Assembly: GCF_000213055.1 (NCBI RefSeq)
Contig: NZ_CM001165.1
Span: 3,390,945 to 3,454,944 of the forward strand
DNA length: 64,000 nucleotides
Source of the DNA: Streptomyces sp. Tu6071
GTDB taxonomy: Bacteria > Actinomycetota > Actinomycetes > Streptomycetales > Streptomycetaceae
Direction of reading: 5' to 3'
In this document: one piece after another, positions 16,102 through 24,112 of the stretch
Layout of the letters: every line of letters starts with the position of its first letter
How positions within the stretch are numbered: the stretch's first letter is position 1
Notes under the pieces: model-generated
Database searches by the model: none
What the model saw: only the letters and a program-made list of their open reading frames with translations
What the model was told of the DNA's origin: nothing
Translations under genes and position numbers: made by a program

Positions 16102-18975
16102 TCACTCCCCGCCATCGCCCCCGTCGCCGCCCGCACCCGATCGCGCGCCCGCCGCCGCCTTCTTGGCGGTGGTCGTCTTCGCGGCCGTCTTCTTCGCGGT
16201 CGTCGTCTTCTTCGCCGCCGTCTTCTTGGCCGCGGTCTTCTTCGCCGCGCCCGTCGTGGCCGTCTTCTTCGCGGGTGCCTTCTTGGCGGCCTTCTTCGCG
16301 GTCTTCTTCGCCGGGCCCTTCGCGCGCTTCTCGGCGAGCAGCTCGTAGCCGCGCTCCGGCGTGAGCTCCTCGACGCTGTCGGAGGCGCGCAGCGTCGCGT
16401 TGGTCTCGCCGTCGGTCACGTACGCGCCGAAGCGGCCGTCCTTGACGACGACGGGCTTGCCGCTCACCGGGTCCTCGCCCAGCTCCTTGAGCGGCGGTTT
16501 CGCGGCGGCGCGCCCGCGCTGCTTGGGCTGCGCGTAGATCGCGAGCGCCTCGTCGAGGGTGATGTCGAAGATCTGGTCCTCGGTCTGGAGCGACCGCGAG
16601 TCCGTGCCGCGCTTGAGGTACGGGCCGTAGCGGCCGTTCTGCGCGGTGATCTCGACGCCCTCGGGGTCGGCGCCGACGACGCGCGGCAGCGACATGAGCT
16701 TGAGCGCGTCCTGGAGCGTCACCGTGTCGAGGGTCATCGACTTGAAGAGCGAGGCGGTGCGCGGCTTGATCGCGTTCTTGCCGGTCTTCGGGGTGCCCTC
16801 GGGGAGGATCTCGGTCACGTAGGGGCCGTAGCGGCCGTTCTTCGCGACGATCTCGCGGCCCGTCTCCGGGTCCGTGCCCAGCTCGAAGTCGCCGCTCGGC
16901 TTCGCGAGCTGCTCCTCCGCGAACTCCACGGTCAGCTCGTCGGGCGCGAGGTCGCTGGGGATGTCGGCGTGCTGGTACTCCTCGGTGCCCTTCTCGCCGC
17001 GCTCGACGTAGGGCCCGTACCGCCCGACGCGCAGCACGATGCCGTCGCCGACCGGGAAGGAGGAGATCTCGCGCGCGTCGATCGCGCCGAGGTCGGTCAC
17101 GAGTTCCTTGAGGCCGCCGAGGTGGTCGCCGTCGCCGTTGCCCGCCGCGGCGGCCGCGCCGCTGCCCGCGCCGTCCCCGTCGCCCTCACCGAAGTAGAAG
17201 CGGCGCAGCCACGGCACCGCCTGCGCCTCACCGCGTGCGATGCGGTCGAGGTCGTCCTCCATCTTCGCCGTGAAGTCGTAGTCGACGAGCCGCCCGAAGT
17301 GGCGCTCCAGGAGGTTGACGACGGCGAAGGAGAGGAAGGACGGGACGAGCGCGGTGCCCTTCTTGAAGACGTAGCCGCGGTCGAGGATCGTGCCGAGGAT
17401 CGAGGCGTACGTGGAGGGGCGTCCGATCTCGCGCTCCTCCAGCTCCTTGACCAGGCTCGCCTCGGTGTAGCGGGCGGGCGGCTTGGTGGCGTGCCCGTCG
17501 GCCGTCAGCTCCTCGGCGCTCAGCGGATCGCCCTCGGCGACCTGCGGCAGGCGCCGCTCGCGGTCGTCCAGCTCCGCGTTCGGGTCGTCGGCGCCTTCGA
17601 CGTACGCCTTGAGGAAGCCGTGGAAGGTGATCGTCTTGCCGGAGGCGGAGAACTCGGCGTCGCGGCCGTCGCTCGCCGTGCCGCCGAGGCGGACGGTGAC
17701 GCTGTTGCCGGTCGCGTCCTTCATCTGCGAGGCGACGGTGCGCTTCCAGATCAGCTCGTAGAGGCGGAACTGGTCGCCGGTCAGGCCGGTCTCGGCGGGC
17801 GTGCGGAAACGATCCCCCGAGGGGCGGATCGCCTCGTGCGCCTCCTGCGCGTTCTTGACCTTCCCGGCGTACGTACGCGGCTTCTCCGGGAGGTAGTCGG
17901 CGCCGTACAACTGCGTGACCTGGGCGCGCGCGGCGGAGATCGCCGTGTCGGAGAGCGTCGTGGAGTCCGTACGCATGTAGGTGATGAAGCCGTTCTCGTA
18001 CAGCTTCTGCGCGACCTGCATCGTCGCCTTCGCGCCGAAGCCGAGCTTGCGGCTCGCCTCCTGCTGGAGGGTCGTGGTGCGGAAGGGCGCGTACGGGGAG
18101 CGGCGGTACGGCTTCGACTCGACGGAGCGCACGGCGAAGCTCGCCTCGGCGAGGGCGCTCGCGAGGGTGCGTGCGGCCTGCTCGTCGAGGTGGAGGACGT
18201 CCGACTTGAGCCGGCCGCTCGCGTCGAAGTCCCTGCCCTGCGCGACGCGCTTGCCGTCCACGGTGTTCAGGCGCGCGACGACGGTGGACGGGTCGCTCGC
18301 GTCGCCGGTACGACCGGTGCCGAAGGTGCCGGTCAGGTCCCAGTACGCGGCCGAACGGAACGCGATGCGCTCGCGTTCCCGCTCGACGACGAGCCGCGTC
18401 GCGACGGACTGGACACGCCCGGCCGACAGGCCCGACATGACCTTCTTCCACAGCACGGGGGAGACCTCGTAGCCGTAGAGCCGGTCGAGGATGCGGCGGG
18501 TCTCCTGGGCGTCGACGAGCTTCTGGTTCAGCTCGCGCGGGTTGGCGACGGCGGCGCGGATCGCGTCCTTGGTGATCTCGTGGAAGACCATCCGGTGGAC
18601 GGGGATCTTCGGCTTGAGGACCTCTTGGAGGTGCCAGGCGATCGCCTCGCCCTCCCGGTCCTCATCGGTGGCGAGGAAGAGTTCGTCGGACTCGCGCAGC
18701 AGGTCCTTGAGCTTCTTGACCTGCGACTTCTTGTCCGCGTTGACGACGTAGACGGGCTGGAAGTCGTGCTCCACGTCGACCCCGAGGCGGCGCGTCTCGC
18801 CGGTGTACTTCTCCGGGACCTCGGCGGCACCGCTGGGGAGGTCGCGGATGTGCCCGACGCTCGCTTCGACGATGTAGCCGGGGCCCAGGTAGCCCTTGAT
18901 CGTCTTCGCCTTGGCGGGCGACTCGACGATGACGAGTCGGCGACCGCCGTTCGCGGTCTCGCTGGTCGGGGACAA
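16102..18975 (-). CDS. topA: DNA topoisomerase I
   Basis: A 957-residue type IA topoisomerase that relaxes negative supercoils. The TOPRIM domain starts at residue 15 (VIVESPAKAKTI) with DEDREGEAIAWHL near 125. The catalytic tyrosine is in FITYMRTDSTTL near residue 335. The C-terminal half has four or more GRYGPYV/GRFGAYV-type repeats instead of zinc fingers, as in actinobacteria. The last ~70 residues are a Lys/Ala-rich tail. I chose TTG at 18975 (LSPTSET) because it follows GGAGAGAAGAG and matches the N-terminus I recall for Streptomyces TopA. A longer frame to 19152 exists but lacks homology. Confidence 0.96.
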   Translation of the reverse strand: MSPTSETANGGRRLVIVESPAKAKTIKGYLGPGYIVEASVGHIRDLPSGAAEVPEKYTGETRRLGVDVEHDFQPVYVVNADKKSQVKKLKDLLRESDELFLATDEDREGEAIAWHLQEVLKPKIPVHRMVFHEITKDAIRAAVANPRELNQKLVDAQETRRILDRLYGYEVSPVLWKKVMSGLSAGRVQSVATRLVVERERERIAFRSAAYWDLTGTFGTGRTGDASDPSTVVARLNTVDGKRVAQGRDFDASGRLKSDVLHLDEQAARTLASALAEASFAVRSVESKPYRRSPYAPFRTTTLQQEASRKLGFGAKATMQVAQKLYENGFITYMRTDSTTLSDTAISAARAQVTQLYGADYLPEKPRTYAGKVKNAQEAHEAIRPSGDRFRTPAETGLTGDQFRLYELIWKRTVASQMKDATGNSVTVRLGGTASDGRDAEFSASGKTITFHGFLKAYVEGADDPNAELDDRERRLPQVAEGDPLSAEELTADGHATKPPARYTEASLVKELEEREIGRPSTYASILGTILDRGYVFKKGTALVPSFLSFAVVNLLERHFGRLVDYDFTAKMEDDLDRIARGEAQAVPWLRRFYFGEGDGDGAGSGAAAAAGNGDGDHLGGLKELVTDLGAIDAREISSFPVGDGIVLRVGRYGPYVERGEKGTEEYQHADIPSDLAPDELTVEFAEEQLAKPSGDFELGTDPETGREIVAKNGRYGPYVTEILPEGTPKTGKNAIKPRTASLFKSMTLDTVTLQDALKLMSLPRVVGADPEGVEITAQNGRYGPYLKRGTDSRSLQTEDQIFDITLDEALAIYAQPKQRGRAAAKPPLKELGEDPVSGKPVVVKDGRFGAYVTDGETNATLRASDSVEELTPERGYELLAEKRAKGPAKKTAKKAAKKAPAKKTATTGAAKKTAAKKTAAKKTTTAKKTAAKTTTAKKAAAGARSGAGGDGGDGGE

Positions 18976-19416
18976 CGTGGCTCTTCTCTCCGGTCGAGGC
19001 TCAAGGTCCGCGGGACGTGAAGACGTGCCCGGGGCCGGGCCACAGGGGACCCGACGCCTCCCACACTCCTGCGGGTGGGTGACTGCTGACGCTGCGGAGT
19101 GTGACGGTACCTCCCGCCCCCGTGTCAAACGGGAAAAGCCCGCAACGGCCACTCGAACGGTAACCCGACTACCGCCATTCCTGCCGCCCGGACCACCTCT
19201 CAGCCGTTTCGCACGGAGTGCGGTGATACGGGCCGTCCTGGTTCCGTCGCAGGTGGGAGGGGGTGCGGGTGCCTCCGGCGGTACGCGTACGGGGGGCCCT
19301 CACGAGCGGGACCCCGCCCGGACCGCCCGCTCCCCCGCCCCCGGGCGGACCTTCCCACGCCCGGCTCGGCCCCCTCTACGACAACGGCGGTACGCCCGTC
19401 CCCCGCCCCATCCGCT
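18976..19416. other. topA upstream region
   Basis: No gene is seen in these 441 bases. The part next to topA contains its leader and promoter; supercoiling-sensitive control is typical for topA but no element can be assigned here. The distal part lies downstream of the small membrane protein gene and shows only GC-rich sequence. Confidence 0.4.
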
Positions 19417-19635
19417 TCAGATCCGCCCGAAGCACCAGAGCCCGAGGCCGAGACTGCTCACCGAGAACAGCAGCGCGAGCGCCGCGGCGGTTCCCGTCCT
19501 GGCTCCCTCGGCGACCGGCACCCCGAGAGCGATTCGCACACAGGTCCACACGAGCAGGCAGCCCCCGAAAAGCAGGAACACCGCCCCGGCGAAGACCGCC
19601 GGCAGGTTCTCCGTGACCGCATCGACCCTGTCCAT
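19417..19635 (-). CDS. Small two-helix membrane protein, unknown
   Basis: A 72-residue protein with two hydrophobic helices (about residues 12-36 and 47-70) and a short acidic N-terminus. It ends CFGRI. I do not recognise a family, but a small hypothetical protein usually lies at this spot between topA and the methyltransferase in Streptomyces. The ATG at 19635 is the first start that leaves a sensible protein; the frame is open further upstream with no clear ribosome site. Confidence 0.6.
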   Translation of the reverse strand: MDRVDAVTENLPAVFAGAVFLLFGGCLLVWTCVRIALGVPVAEGARTGTAAALALLFSVSSLGLGLWCFGRI

Positions 19636-20164
19636 CCGGCCGTCCGCCTCCCCCGGCGCCGTACCCGGCACCCCCGCGGGCCGGTCCGACCCCGGGCCCT
19701 CTGTTGCGGGAAGGCTGGCAGCGGGTCGCTTCGTCCACACGAACCCCAGGTGAACTCGGGGACACCACGAGACGACGAGGGGCTGGGGATGGGGGGCGCG
19801 CGGGGCGGGGGGTGCGGGGCGCGCTGGGGGTGCGGGGCGGGAGGCGCTGGAGCGCGGGGGGTGCGGGGCGCTGGGCGCTCGGGCGCGGGGCGGCTGGCCG
19901 GAGCGTGCCGGACCGGGCTTGTGGCCGGGGGCTGGGGCTGGGAGCGTCCGGGCCGGGGCGCGAGGGTGCGGGAGCAGGGGCGGGACGTATGGGGCCGAGG
20001 GCCGGGGCGTGCGAGGTGGAGAGCCGGGCATGCGCTGCCCGCCCGGCCGTGGGCACAGCCCGCCACGCGCTCCGCCCCGTCCCGTCCCGTACGCACGAGA
20101 GCCGCCCGGCCCCGCCCGCCGCGGCCCACCCGGCCCGTACGAGAGCCCGTCCCGCCCCGTTCGC
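19636..20164. other. G-rich gap
   Basis: No gene is convincing in these 529 bases. From about 19782 to 19990 the plus strand is a dense series of G-runs (GGGG separated by one to six bases), which could form quadruplexes. All frames are low-complexity Gly/Ala/Arg or Pro/Arg. Confidence 0.5.
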
Positions 20165-21787
20165 TCAGCGCACGCCCGGCTGCTCCTCCTCCCCCGCCTC
20201 GCCCGTCCCGCTCAGTCCCACCGGGTACAGGAAGCCCTGCTCGACCAGGAGGCGGATCTGGGCCGGAGTCCGGTCCCGGAGCAGCACCGGGTCCTCCTCC
20301 ACGAGCTGGGCGATCGCGTCGAGGATCGCGCCCGCGCTGAGCGTGCCGTCGCACACGCCCGCGAAGCCCGCGCCGATCGTGTCGACCCTCGTCGCTCGGC
20401 GCATCCCGCGGTGCTGGCGCAGCACCACGTACTCCGGGTTCTCCGCGCCCGGCTGCCCGATCTGCTCCTGCACCACCTCGGCGGCGAGCCGAAAGTGGTC
20501 GGCGAGGAGCGCCGCGTCGTCGTGCGTACGGAGATAGTCGAGGCGGGCGAAGTGCGCGCGGACCTCGGGCCCGAGTGGCTGCTCGACCGGGTGCGGCCAC
20601 TCCTCGATCGTCACGGAGGGCTCGGCGGCCGTCGTACGGCGCAGCGTGATCCAGCCGAAGCCGATCGCGGTGGTGCCGCGCGCCGCGAAGGAATCGAGCC
20701 ATTCCTCGTACCGCCGCGTGTACTCCGCGCTCCCCTCCTTGTGGTCCCCCGCATCCCGCAACCACAGCTCCGCGTACTGCGTGACGTCCTGCACCTCGCG
20801 CTGCACGAACCAGGCGTCGCAGCCGGCCGGGACCCAGTCGCGCACCCGCTCGGTCCACGTCTCGCCGTCGACGTGCTCCCAGTTGGCGAGGAACTGCGCG
20901 TACCCGCCCTCATTGAGCCGCTCGCCCGCCGAGGAGACCAGCTCGCGGCAGAGGCCGTCGCCCTCCCGGCCGCCGTCGCGGTAGGTGAGCCGGGCGCCCG
21001 GTGAGATGACGAAGGGGGGATTGGAGAGGACGAGGTCGAAGGTCTCCGTCCCGACCGGCTCGAAGAGCGAGCCCGCGAGGAGGCGCGCGGGCTTCGCTCC
21101 GGAGAGGGCGAGGGTGAGCGCGGCGAAGACGAGCGCACGCGGGTTGAGGTCGGTGGCGGTGAGGCGGGCGGCGTGCGGTGAGGCGTGCAGGGCCTGGATG
21201 CCGGAGCCCGTACCGAGATCGAGAACGCTGCCGACCGGGGTGCGCACGGTGAGCCCGGCGAGGGTGGTCGAGGCGCCGCCGACGCCCAGGACGACGCCCT
21301 CCGCGCGCTTGCCGATCCCGCCGGCCCCGCCCACGGCGCAGCCCAGGTCGGAGACGACGTACCAGTCCTCGTCCTCGGGACCGCCGTACGGACGCACGTC
21401 GACGGTGGCGCGCAGCTCGCCCCCGCCGTCCTCGCGCAGCCAGTCGCACTCCGCCGCCGCTGCCACCAGCTCCTCGCCGAGCACCGCCACGAGCGCCGCG
21501 CGGGTCACGCCGCGCTGGAGGAGGAAGAGCCGCACGAGCGTCGCGACAGGACCGGCGGCGCGGGTGGCGCGCAGGGCCGGCACGGTCTCGCCGCGCGCGA
21601 GGGCCGCGTACGCGGGAGCGCCCAGCAGGTCGAGCAGTCCGTCCGCGGTGAACTCGGCCTTGCGCAGCGCTTCCCGCAGCAGGCCCGCGACCTCGGCGCC
21701 TCTGCCCTCGTGGGCGGGCAGGCTCTCGGCGCCGGGCAGTGGCTCGGCGGGGTCGTGGGGGCTCGCGTTCGTGGAAGTGGTGCTCAC
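20165..21787 (-). CDS. SAM-dependent methyltransferase (modification-methylase type)
   Basis: A 540-residue protein. The central Rossmann methyltransferase has VLDLGTGSGIQAL (SAM-binding loop, near residue 200), an acidic residue in ATDLNPRAL and the catalytic NPPF motif typical of N6-adenine and related N-methyltransferases. The N-terminal ~150 residues form a separate helical domain and the C-terminal ~180 residues a domain seen in actinobacterial homologues. The target, nucleic acid or protein, is not known. The GTG at 21787 gives an MSTTSTNAS start. It lies in the conserved block between topA and bldG. Confidence 0.85.
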   Translation of the reverse strand: MSTTSTNASPHDPAEPLPGAESLPAHEGRGAEVAGLLREALRKAEFTADGLLDLLGAPAYAALARGETVPALRATRAAGPVATLVRLFLLQRGVTRAALVAVLGEELVAAAAECDWLREDGGGELRATVDVRPYGGPEDEDWYVVSDLGCAVGGAGGIGKRAEGVVLGVGGASTTLAGLTVRTPVGSVLDLGTGSGIQALHASPHAARLTATDLNPRALVFAALTLALSGAKPARLLAGSLFEPVGTETFDLVLSNPPFVISPGARLTYRDGGREGDGLCRELVSSAGERLNEGGYAQFLANWEHVDGETWTERVRDWVPAGCDAWFVQREVQDVTQYAELWLRDAGDHKEGSAEYTRRYEEWLDSFAARGTTAIGFGWITLRRTTAAEPSVTIEEWPHPVEQPLGPEVRAHFARLDYLRTHDDAALLADHFRLAAEVVQEQIGQPGAENPEYVVLRQHRGMRRATRVDTIGAGFAGVCDGTLSAGAILDAIAQLVEEDPVLLRDRTPAQIRLLVEQGFLYPVGLSGTGEAGEEEQPGVR

Positions 21788-22042
21788 CCGTCCATTGTGA
21801 CGGGCCCCACTGACAACAGACGGCACGGCCTCACCCGAACCGGGCGCCCGCGACTCCCGCCTTCCGCGCTCGGGACGCACGCCCTCCGGGCGCACGCCCC
21901 CGGGCTGAGGCGTTTCGGGCGGGAGGCACGCCGGGCTGGCGCCCAGGCCCGAGGCGTTCCGTGTTGAGGCCCCCCAGGGCTCAGGCACTCCGGGGTGAGG
22001 CACCCCGCCTGAAGCGCCCCGCCCGCGCGAGGCGGCGCGGAC

Positions 22043-22624
22043 TCACGTGGACGGCGAGGCGTTCGGCACCGAGGGCGAGGGCGACGCCTTCTGGCAGTTC
22101 TTCTGGTTCTTCATCGCCTTCGCGACATCGCCGGACTGAAGCTTGTTGAGCGCGGCGTTGCTGCCCTGCGAGATCTTGGCGAGCTGCGCGGCCACGTCCT
22201 TGAGCCCGTCGGCGAACTTCGCCTGGTTGCTCGTGTCGAGCCCGTCGACGGTCTTCTTGAGCCGCGCGTACGAGGCAGAGCTGGCGTTCAGCTCCCTGAC
22301 CACGTCCTTCTTGGTGTCCTCGCCGTTGTCCACCGGCGGCGCGCCCGCCTTGTCGAGGGACTGGGCCAAGCCCTTGTACGCGGTCGAGAGGTCCTGGAAC
22401 GCCTTCGAGTCGGTCTTCTGGACCTCGGCCGGCTTGCTCGTGTCGGCCGTCTGCTTGTCGATCGCAGCGGTGGCCGAGTTGATCTTGTCGACATCGGGCT
22501 TGATGTCGCCACAGAAGGTCTTGGCCCAGTCGTTGACCTTGGCGTCGTTGTCATCGCCGCATCCCGACAGGGCCAGCAGCAGCACCGCACCGCCGGACAG
22601 TGCGCACACGAATTTCTTGCTCAA
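22043..22624 (-). CDS. Small secreted lipoprotein
   Basis: A 193-residue lipoprotein. The signal peptide ends in the lipobox LSGC (cysteine at about residue 22), followed by GDDNDAKVNDW. The mature part is a mostly helical, Lys/Asp-rich domain and ends in a Ser/Pro tail. No enzyme motif is visible. The start is TTG at 22624, with GGAGGG nine bases before it. It lies between the methyltransferase and the bldG locus in Streptomyces order and is likely anchored on the outer face of the membrane. Confidence 0.88.
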   Translation of the reverse strand: MSKKFVCALSGGAVLLLALSGCGDDNDAKVNDWAKTFCGDIKPDVDKINSATAAIDKQTADTSKPAEVQKTDSKAFQDLSTAYKGLAQSLDKAGAPPVDNGEDTKKDVVRELNASSASYARLKKTVDGLDTSNQAKFADGLKDVAAQLAKISQGSNAALNKLQSGDVAKAMKNQKNCQKASPSPSVPNASPST

Positions 22625-23115
22625 CGGATCGGTCCCTCCATGGCTGTCGGCCCCGGAACTTACACGGGGCCGAGGAAGAGCCTGCTCGATCTTCGAGAAG
22701 TTCGCGGCTTATTGCGCCATTTGCCCCACGGGAGAGATGACTCACGGCATACTGCGCGGAATCGTGGGCTCAGCAGCACGAGGGGGCCAGCCGAATACCT
22801 TCGCGCATCCCCGCGGGCGTCCCTGGTCGGCGTCTGCGGAGGACGGGGCGGGCGACACCGGGCGCGTCCGTACGACGCGAGAGGGTCCGTCCGGCGCCGG
22901 GCCCTCGGCACGAGACCGGGCCCGTCGGCACGAAACGGGCCGCGTCGGCCGAGACCGAGCGCGCACGCCGAACACGGGCACGCCCCCCTGCACGGCGCGC
23001 CCGGATAGTAGGGCAGGAACGATCCAGCAAACGAGTACACGAAAGCCCGGCGCGGACCCGAAGAGCCCGGCCAGGGCCAGTGCACAGATGAATCGTTCAG
23101 GCGCGGCGGGAATCG
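22625..23115. other. Gap between the lipoprotein and the anti-sigma gene
   Basis: No gene is seen in these 491 bases. The right end is downstream of the HATPase gene; the left end, near 22630-22760, includes a lower-GC stretch that probably holds the lipoprotein promoter on the minus strand. Confidence 0.4.
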
Positions 23116-23571
23116 TCAGACGACGGGGTTCCCGCTGTCCGCGAGGACGCCCGGTTTCGCCGGCCACGTCATCCGCAGACGGCCGCCGTTCTCGCCCGTG
23201 GTGACTTCCACGTCGTCGACGAGTCCGCTGATCACCGCGAGGCCCATCTCGTCCTCGCCCTCGGTGTCCACCTCGTCGTCGCGGATCATCGCGCCGGGGG
23301 TGGCATCCGTCACCGAGGCATGCGGGGCCTGGTCGACGACCTCGATGGAGAACTGGTTCTCCGCCTCGATCAGCCGCACGCTCACCGGCTCGGTCACCCC
23401 GTGGTTGCGGTGCAGACCCACGGCGCGCGTGCACGCCTCGCCCACGGCGAGCCGTACCTCGTCGAGTACGGCCTCGTCGACACCGGAGCGACGTGCCACC
23501 GATGCCGCCACCAGCCGGGCCGTCCTGACGTGCGCGGGCAGCGCGCTGAAGCGGAGTTCGACGGTGGCCAT
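23116..23571 (-). CDS. Anti-sigma factor-like HATPase next to bldG
   Basis: A 151-residue protein of the RsbW/SpoIIAB-type histidine-kinase-like ATPase family. The N-box is visible as DEVRLAVGEACTRAV near residue 40; the G1 box (DQAPHAS) and a G2-like EMGLAVISGLVD follow. Such proteins bind sigma factors or phosphorylate an anti-anti-sigma partner. The partner is expected to be BldG, encoded just upstream and in the same direction with a 106-bp gap; in S. coelicolor the equivalent gene is co-transcribed with bldG. A GAGGGGG ribosome site precedes the ATG. Confidence 0.9.
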   Translation of the reverse strand: MATVELRFSALPAHVRTARLVAASVARRSGVDEAVLDEVRLAVGEACTRAVGLHRNHGVTEPVSVRLIEAENQFSIEVVDQAPHASVTDATPGAMIRDDEVDTEGEDEMGLAVISGLVDDVEVTTGENGGRLRMTWPAKPGVLADSGNPVV

Positions 23572-23677
23572 GCGGTCCCCCTCAGACGTACGAACGTGCC
23601 TGCGGGCGCGTCGAGGGGAAGCCTCGGCGGCGACCCGCCTCCGGCCCCGGGCCCTGCGGCCCGGGGCGGAGCGGAAC

Positions 23678-24031
23678 TCAGTCGGTGGCCGCGACGGCTT
23701 CCTCGACCGAGGTGTGAATGGGGAAGACCTTCGTCAGGCCCGTGATTCGGAAGATCTTGAGAATGCGCTCCTGATTGCACACGAGACGGAGCGAGCCCTC
23801 ATGAGCCCGGACACGCTTGAGGCCACCCACCAGGACGCCGAGACCGGTGGAGTCGAGGAAGTCGACCCCTTCCATGTCGACCACCAGGTGGAAATTGCCG
23901 TCGTTCACCAGCTCCACGAGCTGCTCACGCAGCTTGGGAGCGGTGTAAACGTCGATTTCGCCGCCAACCTCGACGACCGTACGGTCGCCACCGGGGCCGG
24001 ACACATTGCGAGTCGACAGGGACAGGTCCAC
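23678..24031 (-). CDS. bldG: Anti-anti-sigma factor BldG
   Basis: A 117-residue STAS-domain protein that is nearly the same as I recall for S. coelicolor BldG, with a four-residue insertion near position 12. The phosphorylated serine sits in [11 protein letters not shown] at S61 (S57 in the S. coelicolor numbering). Unphosphorylated BldG binds anti-sigma factors such as RshA and so frees stress and developmental sigma factors needed for aerial growth and antibiotics. The GTG start at 24031 follows GGAGG. It forms an operon with the HATPase gene downstream. Confidence 0.97.
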   Translation of the reverse strand: MDLSLSTRNVSGPGGDRTVVEVGGEIDVYTAPKLREQLVELVNDGNFHLVVDMEGVDFLDSTGLGVLVGGLKRVRAHEGSLRLVCNQERILKIFRITGLTKVFPIHTSVEEAVAATD

Positions 24032-24112
24032 TGATCCTCCAGCACCTTGCTATCGAGCGGTCGTCCCTCGGGACACCTCGGCCTGAGCCCCCGGGACGGT
24101 TCGCCAGCCGCC
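24032..24112. promoter_or_regulatory. Divergent bldG/helicase promoter region
   Basis: Only 81 bp separate the bldG start and the helicase start, so the promoters in both directions must lie here or inside the 5' ends of the genes. No individual box is clear enough to assign. Confidence 0.4.
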
